In this document: positions 61,661-64,000 of the stretch, piece after piece
How positions within the stretch are numbered: position 1 is the first letter of the stretch
Layout: every line of letters starts with the position of its first letter
Assembly (NCBI RefSeq): GCF_002217285.1
Contig: NZ_MUGW01000016.1
Coordinates: forward strand, 62,001-126,000
Reading direction: 5' to 3'
Length of the DNA: 64,000 nt
From: Flavobacterium hercynium
GTDB taxonomy: Bacteria > Bacteroidota > Bacteroidia > Flavobacteriales > Flavobacteriaceae
Program-made: the position numbers and the translations under genes
Notes under the pieces: generated by a model
Seen by the model: the letters and a program-made list of their open reading frames with translations, nothing else
What the model was told of the DNA's origin: nothing
Databases searched by the model: none

Positions 61661-63175
61661 ATGAAAAATAAATTTATAAAAATATTTTGTATCGCAATTG
61701 TTAGTGCCATGACAGTAGCATCATGCGACAAAGGATTCGAAGAAATGAATACGAATCCAAATGCATTGACAGATCCTGCAATCAATTCGATGTTTACGCT
61801 GGCTGAAATTTATGTAGACGGACAAGATTTTTCGAATACCAGAGGAAACAATATCTACGCTGCACAAATCGTACAGCACTTTTCGGCATTAACGGGTGCC
61901 GGATCAAAATACGCTTATTCTTCAGAATATTCAGGAGCTTTATTCGGAGAATCGTATGGTAAAGGATTGAATCAGATTTTTCAATTAATGTCAGTTCTTC
62001 CGGACACACCGGAGAGTTCTAACATGCGCCAGGCATGCCGAATTATGAAAGTTTTTCTGTTTCAGAAATTGACAGATACTTACGGAGATATTCCATACTT
62101 TGAAGCAGGACAAGGATATAACGGAAATGTATTTGCACCTAAATACGATACTCAGGAAGCGATTTACAATGACCTTTTAAAAGAGTTAGATGAAGCCGGA
62201 GATGCTCTGGATGCTGGAAAACCTTTTGCAGGAAATGCCGATTTGTATTACCAAAGCGATGTTGCAAGATGGAAAAAACTAGCCAATTCTTTAATGCTTA
62301 GAGTAGCCATGCGTTTGTCTAAAGTAAATGAACCAAAAGCAAAAGAATATGTAGAAAAAGCATTTGCAAAAGGTGTATTTACATCAAATGATGATAGTTT
62401 GGTTTTAGAGCATGAAGCAGGACCTCCGGGAGTAAAAACCAATCCAATTACTTCTGCCTGGGTTAGAAATGATTTAAATGGAGGAGATTCAAACATTAAA
62501 TTCAGTAAAACCTATATTGATTTACTACAAAGCACAAACGATCCACGTTTGAGAATTTATGCTAAAATAGAATCTACAGGCGATAATTCACCGGCAAGCC
62601 AGCAAGGTCTTGCTAACGATGCAAAAGAATTTCCTGGTGGAGACAAGAAACTTTTTTCAGATCCAAACACATCTACCGTATTGCGTTACGATGCGCCTAC
62701 TTTGATTCTTTCGTATGCTGAGGTACAATTTATATTGGCAGAAGCAGCAGTTAAAAACTGGAATGTGGGCGGAACAGCACAGCAATATTATGATAATGGA
62801 GTAAAAGCAGCAATGGACATTCTGACGATTTTTGGAGATAAGGTACCAGCTGTTTCAGCTACAGAATACAATACCTATATCACAACCTATCCTTTTAAAT
62901 CAGCCGGAACAGAAAGTGAAAAAATAGAGCAGATCATTACGCAAAAATGGATTTTGTTATTGTTTAATGGTTTCGAAGCATTTTCAGAATACAGAAGAAC
63001 CGGATTTCCTGTTTTAGTGCCTGTTAATGATCCTTTAGGACAAACAAACGGAACTATTCCGAGAAGATTAATTTACGATCAGTCAGAACTTTTAACTAAT
63101 CCGGATAATTATAAAGAAGCAATTCAGCGTCAGGGATTAGATTTAATGACTACCAGAATATGGTGGGATAAATAA
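61661..63175 (+). CDS. SusD/RagB-family glycan-binding lipoprotein
   Basis: 504 aa from the ATG at 61661; the longer frame from 61637 would overlap susC and spoil the signal peptide. The lipobox is TVASC (about residue 22) followed by DKGFEE. SusD hallmarks follow: MNTNPNALTDP near the N-terminus, TPR-type helices, FLFQKLTDTYGDIPYFEAGQG, and WKKLANSLMLRVAMRLSKV. The chain ends with a C-terminal RIWWDK. It is the surface lid of the SusC transporter and binds the target glycan. It is in one transcript with susC. Confidence 0.95.
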   Translation: MKNKFIKIFCIAIVSAMTVASCDKGFEEMNTNPNALTDPAINSMFTLAEIYVDGQDFSNTRGNNIYAAQIVQHFSALTGAGSKYAYSSEYSGALFGESYGKGLNQIFQLMSVLPDTPESSNMRQACRIMKVFLFQKLTDTYGDIPYFEAGQGYNGNVFAPKYDTQEAIYNDLLKELDEAGDALDAGKPFAGNADLYYQSDVARWKKLANSLMLRVAMRLSKVNEPKAKEYVEKAFAKGVFTSNDDSLVLEHEAGPPGVKTNPITSAWVRNDLNGGDSNIKFSKTYIDLLQSTNDPRLRIYAKIESTGDNSPASQQGLANDAKEFPGGDKKLFSDPNTSTVLRYDAPTLILSYAEVQFILAEAAVKNWNVGGTAQQYYDNGVKAAMDILTIFGDKVPAVSATEYNTYITTYPFKSAGTESEKIEQIITQKWILLLFNGFEAFSEYRRTGFPVLVPVNDPLGQTNGTIPRRLIYDQSELLTNPDNYKEAIQRQGLDLMTTRIWWDK

Positions 63176-63249
63176 AAAGTAATATTTAAGTTGGTTAAAA
63201 TAAGTCAGGCGGCTATTGGTTTGCTGTTTGGCTTATTTTTTTTAAGGGA

Positions 63250-63326
63250 CTAAGGTTCTAAGTTGCTGAGATTCTAAGGTTTTTTGTAGAAATGCACATC
63301 ATGTAGAGATGCACTGCTGTGCATCT
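63250..63326 (+). repeat. 8-bp degenerate tandem array and small palindrome
   Basis: Four octamers CTAAGGTT, CTAAGTTG, CTGAGATT, CTAAGGTT (63250-63281) are followed by AGATGCAC-TGCT-GTGCATCT (63307-63326). They fill part of the 277-bp gap between susD and the GH92 gene. Confidence 0.7.
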
Positions 63327-63452
63327 TAATACTGTAGATGCATCTTAAATATACAATGATTTGATAGAGACACAACAATTTTATGTTCTCGTTTAAATCG
63401 ATTAAATTCGTGTGATCCCTTTTTTGATCATACAAGTCAAAAAAAAAAGAAT

Positions 63453-64000
63453 ATGTTTATAAAATTGAATAAAATAGTCATTAGCGGAGTGTTTGCCTTA
63501 AGTCTGTGTTTTAATCATTCGGTTATCTCACAACAAAAAAAAGTCAAACAAGCAAACGTAGATTACACCAAATATGTAGATCCGTTAATTGGTTCTGCAG
63601 GTCACGGACATGTATTTGTGGGTGCCAATGTTCCTTTTGGAGCAGTTCAGTTAGGACCTGTAAATATTTTTGAAGGATGGGATTGGTGCAGTGGTTACAA
63701 TTATGCGAGTAATACCATCTTAGGTTTTACACACACGCACCTAAGCGGAACTGGAATTGGAGATTTGAATGATATATTACTATTACCCGTTACCGGAAAA
63801 GTACCTCTTTTTAAGGGAACAAAAGAAGATATGGTAAACGGTTACGGTTCTTACTTCTCTCATAAAAATGAAATAAGCAAAGCCGGTTACTACAGTGTTG
63901 TACTGGATAAATACAAAATCAAAGCAGAATTAACAGCCAGCGAAAGAGTTGGTTTTCATAAATACACCTTTAATTCCGCCGCAGATGCACATGTTTTGTT
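63453..64000 (+). CDS. GH92 family alpha-mannosidase, 5' part (cut by window end)
   Basis: The ATG at 63453 opens a frame running off the window; 182 codons are visible of an expected 700-800. A signal peptide ends near SVISQQKK. Then YVDPLIGSAGHGHVFVGANV, PFGAVQLGPVN, CSGYNYAS and ILGFTHTHLSGTGIGD follow, the N-terminal hallmarks of GH92 calcium-dependent exo-alpha-mannosidases. It is downstream of susCD in the same direction, so the locus probably targets an alpha-mannoside such as N-glycans or yeast mannan. The catalytic C-terminal domain is outside the window. Confidence 0.9.
   Translation, partial: MFIKLNKIVISGVFALSLCFNHSVISQQKKVKQANVDYTKYVDPLIGSAGHGHVFVGANVPFGAVQLGPVNIFEGWDWCSGYNYASNTILGFTHTHLSGTGIGDLNDILLLPVTGKVPLFKGTKEDMVNGYGSYFSHKNEISKAGYYSVVLDKYKIKAELTASERVGFHKYTFNSAADAHVL

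Overview
The window looks like chromosomal DNA from a Flavobacterium-type Bacteroidetes. It is AT-rich. Many upstream regions carry the Bacteroidetes -7 element TAnnTTTG. Lipoprotein signals are followed by acidic residues, and there are a SusC/SusD pair, a type IX secretion sorting tail and proteins opening with the flavobacterial GIGTxTP repeat. No rRNA, tRNA, CRISPR array, IS transposase or phage module was seen.

Layout. 1-2.5 kb: glycerol-3-phosphate dehydrogenase divergent from a DeoR regulator. 2.6-5.2 kb: a sulfur operon (CstB-like persulfide dioxygenase-sulfurtransferase plus two half-size YeeE/YedE proteins). 5.3-8.5 kb: an HD nucleotidase-like protein and cytochrome bd oxidase (cydAB). 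8.5-13.9 kb: an accessory patch bounded by two inverted copies of an 85-bp element; it holds a SpoT-like HD hydrolase, a TTG-start membrane protein, a 213-bp tandem repeat array, a small HTH regulator with a palindromic operator, an internally duplicated orphan protein and a lipoprotein. 14-16.3 kb: a second sulfur block (TauE/SafE exporter, Crp/Fnr regulator, rhodanese). 16.4-21.4 kb: GapN-type dehydrogenase, M1 peptidase, esterase. 21.7-25.9 kb: five tandem secreted C1q-like paralogs. 26-34 kb: beta-barrel protein, GNAT, a complete RND efflux system, a lipocalin-like lipoprotein. 34.2-38.3 kb: a response regulator and a seven-PAS histidine kinase. 38.6-42.3 kb: a surface-protein operon. 42.8-44.9 kb: AraC regulator and an HSL-type esterase. 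44.9-48.5 kb: a Kai-type operon, kaiC-kaiB-kaiB-histidine kinase. 49-50.5 kb: a processive glycosyltransferase behind a textbook sigma-54 promoter. 50.7-51.6 kb: a ~328-bp tandem array of nested palindromes. 52-54.8 kb: class I ribonucleotide reductase preceded by a cluster of DnaA-box-like 9-mers. 54.9-57 kb: TetR, small HMA-like protein, MFS exporter. 57.3-64 kb: LacI regulator, SusC, SusD and the 5' part of a GH92 alpha-mannosidase, i.e. the start of a polysaccharide utilisation locus.

How parts connect. The two sulfur blocks are about 9 kb apart, but their lead genes carry the same CRP/FNR-like palindrome (GTRAY-N4-RTYAC) at the same distance (33 bp, centre to centre) from the -7 element. 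This suggests one regulon, with the Crp/Fnr protein encoded between TauE and the rhodanese as the natural candidate regulator. An 18-bp word shared by the lacI and susC upstream regions marks a likely LacI operator. KaiC and the glycosyltransferase share one 550-bp intergenic region, with a housekeeping-type promoter facing kaiC and a sigma-54 promoter with helically phased upstream repeats facing the glycosyltransferase.

All assignments come from reading motifs and recalled family knowledge. No database search or alignment program was run.
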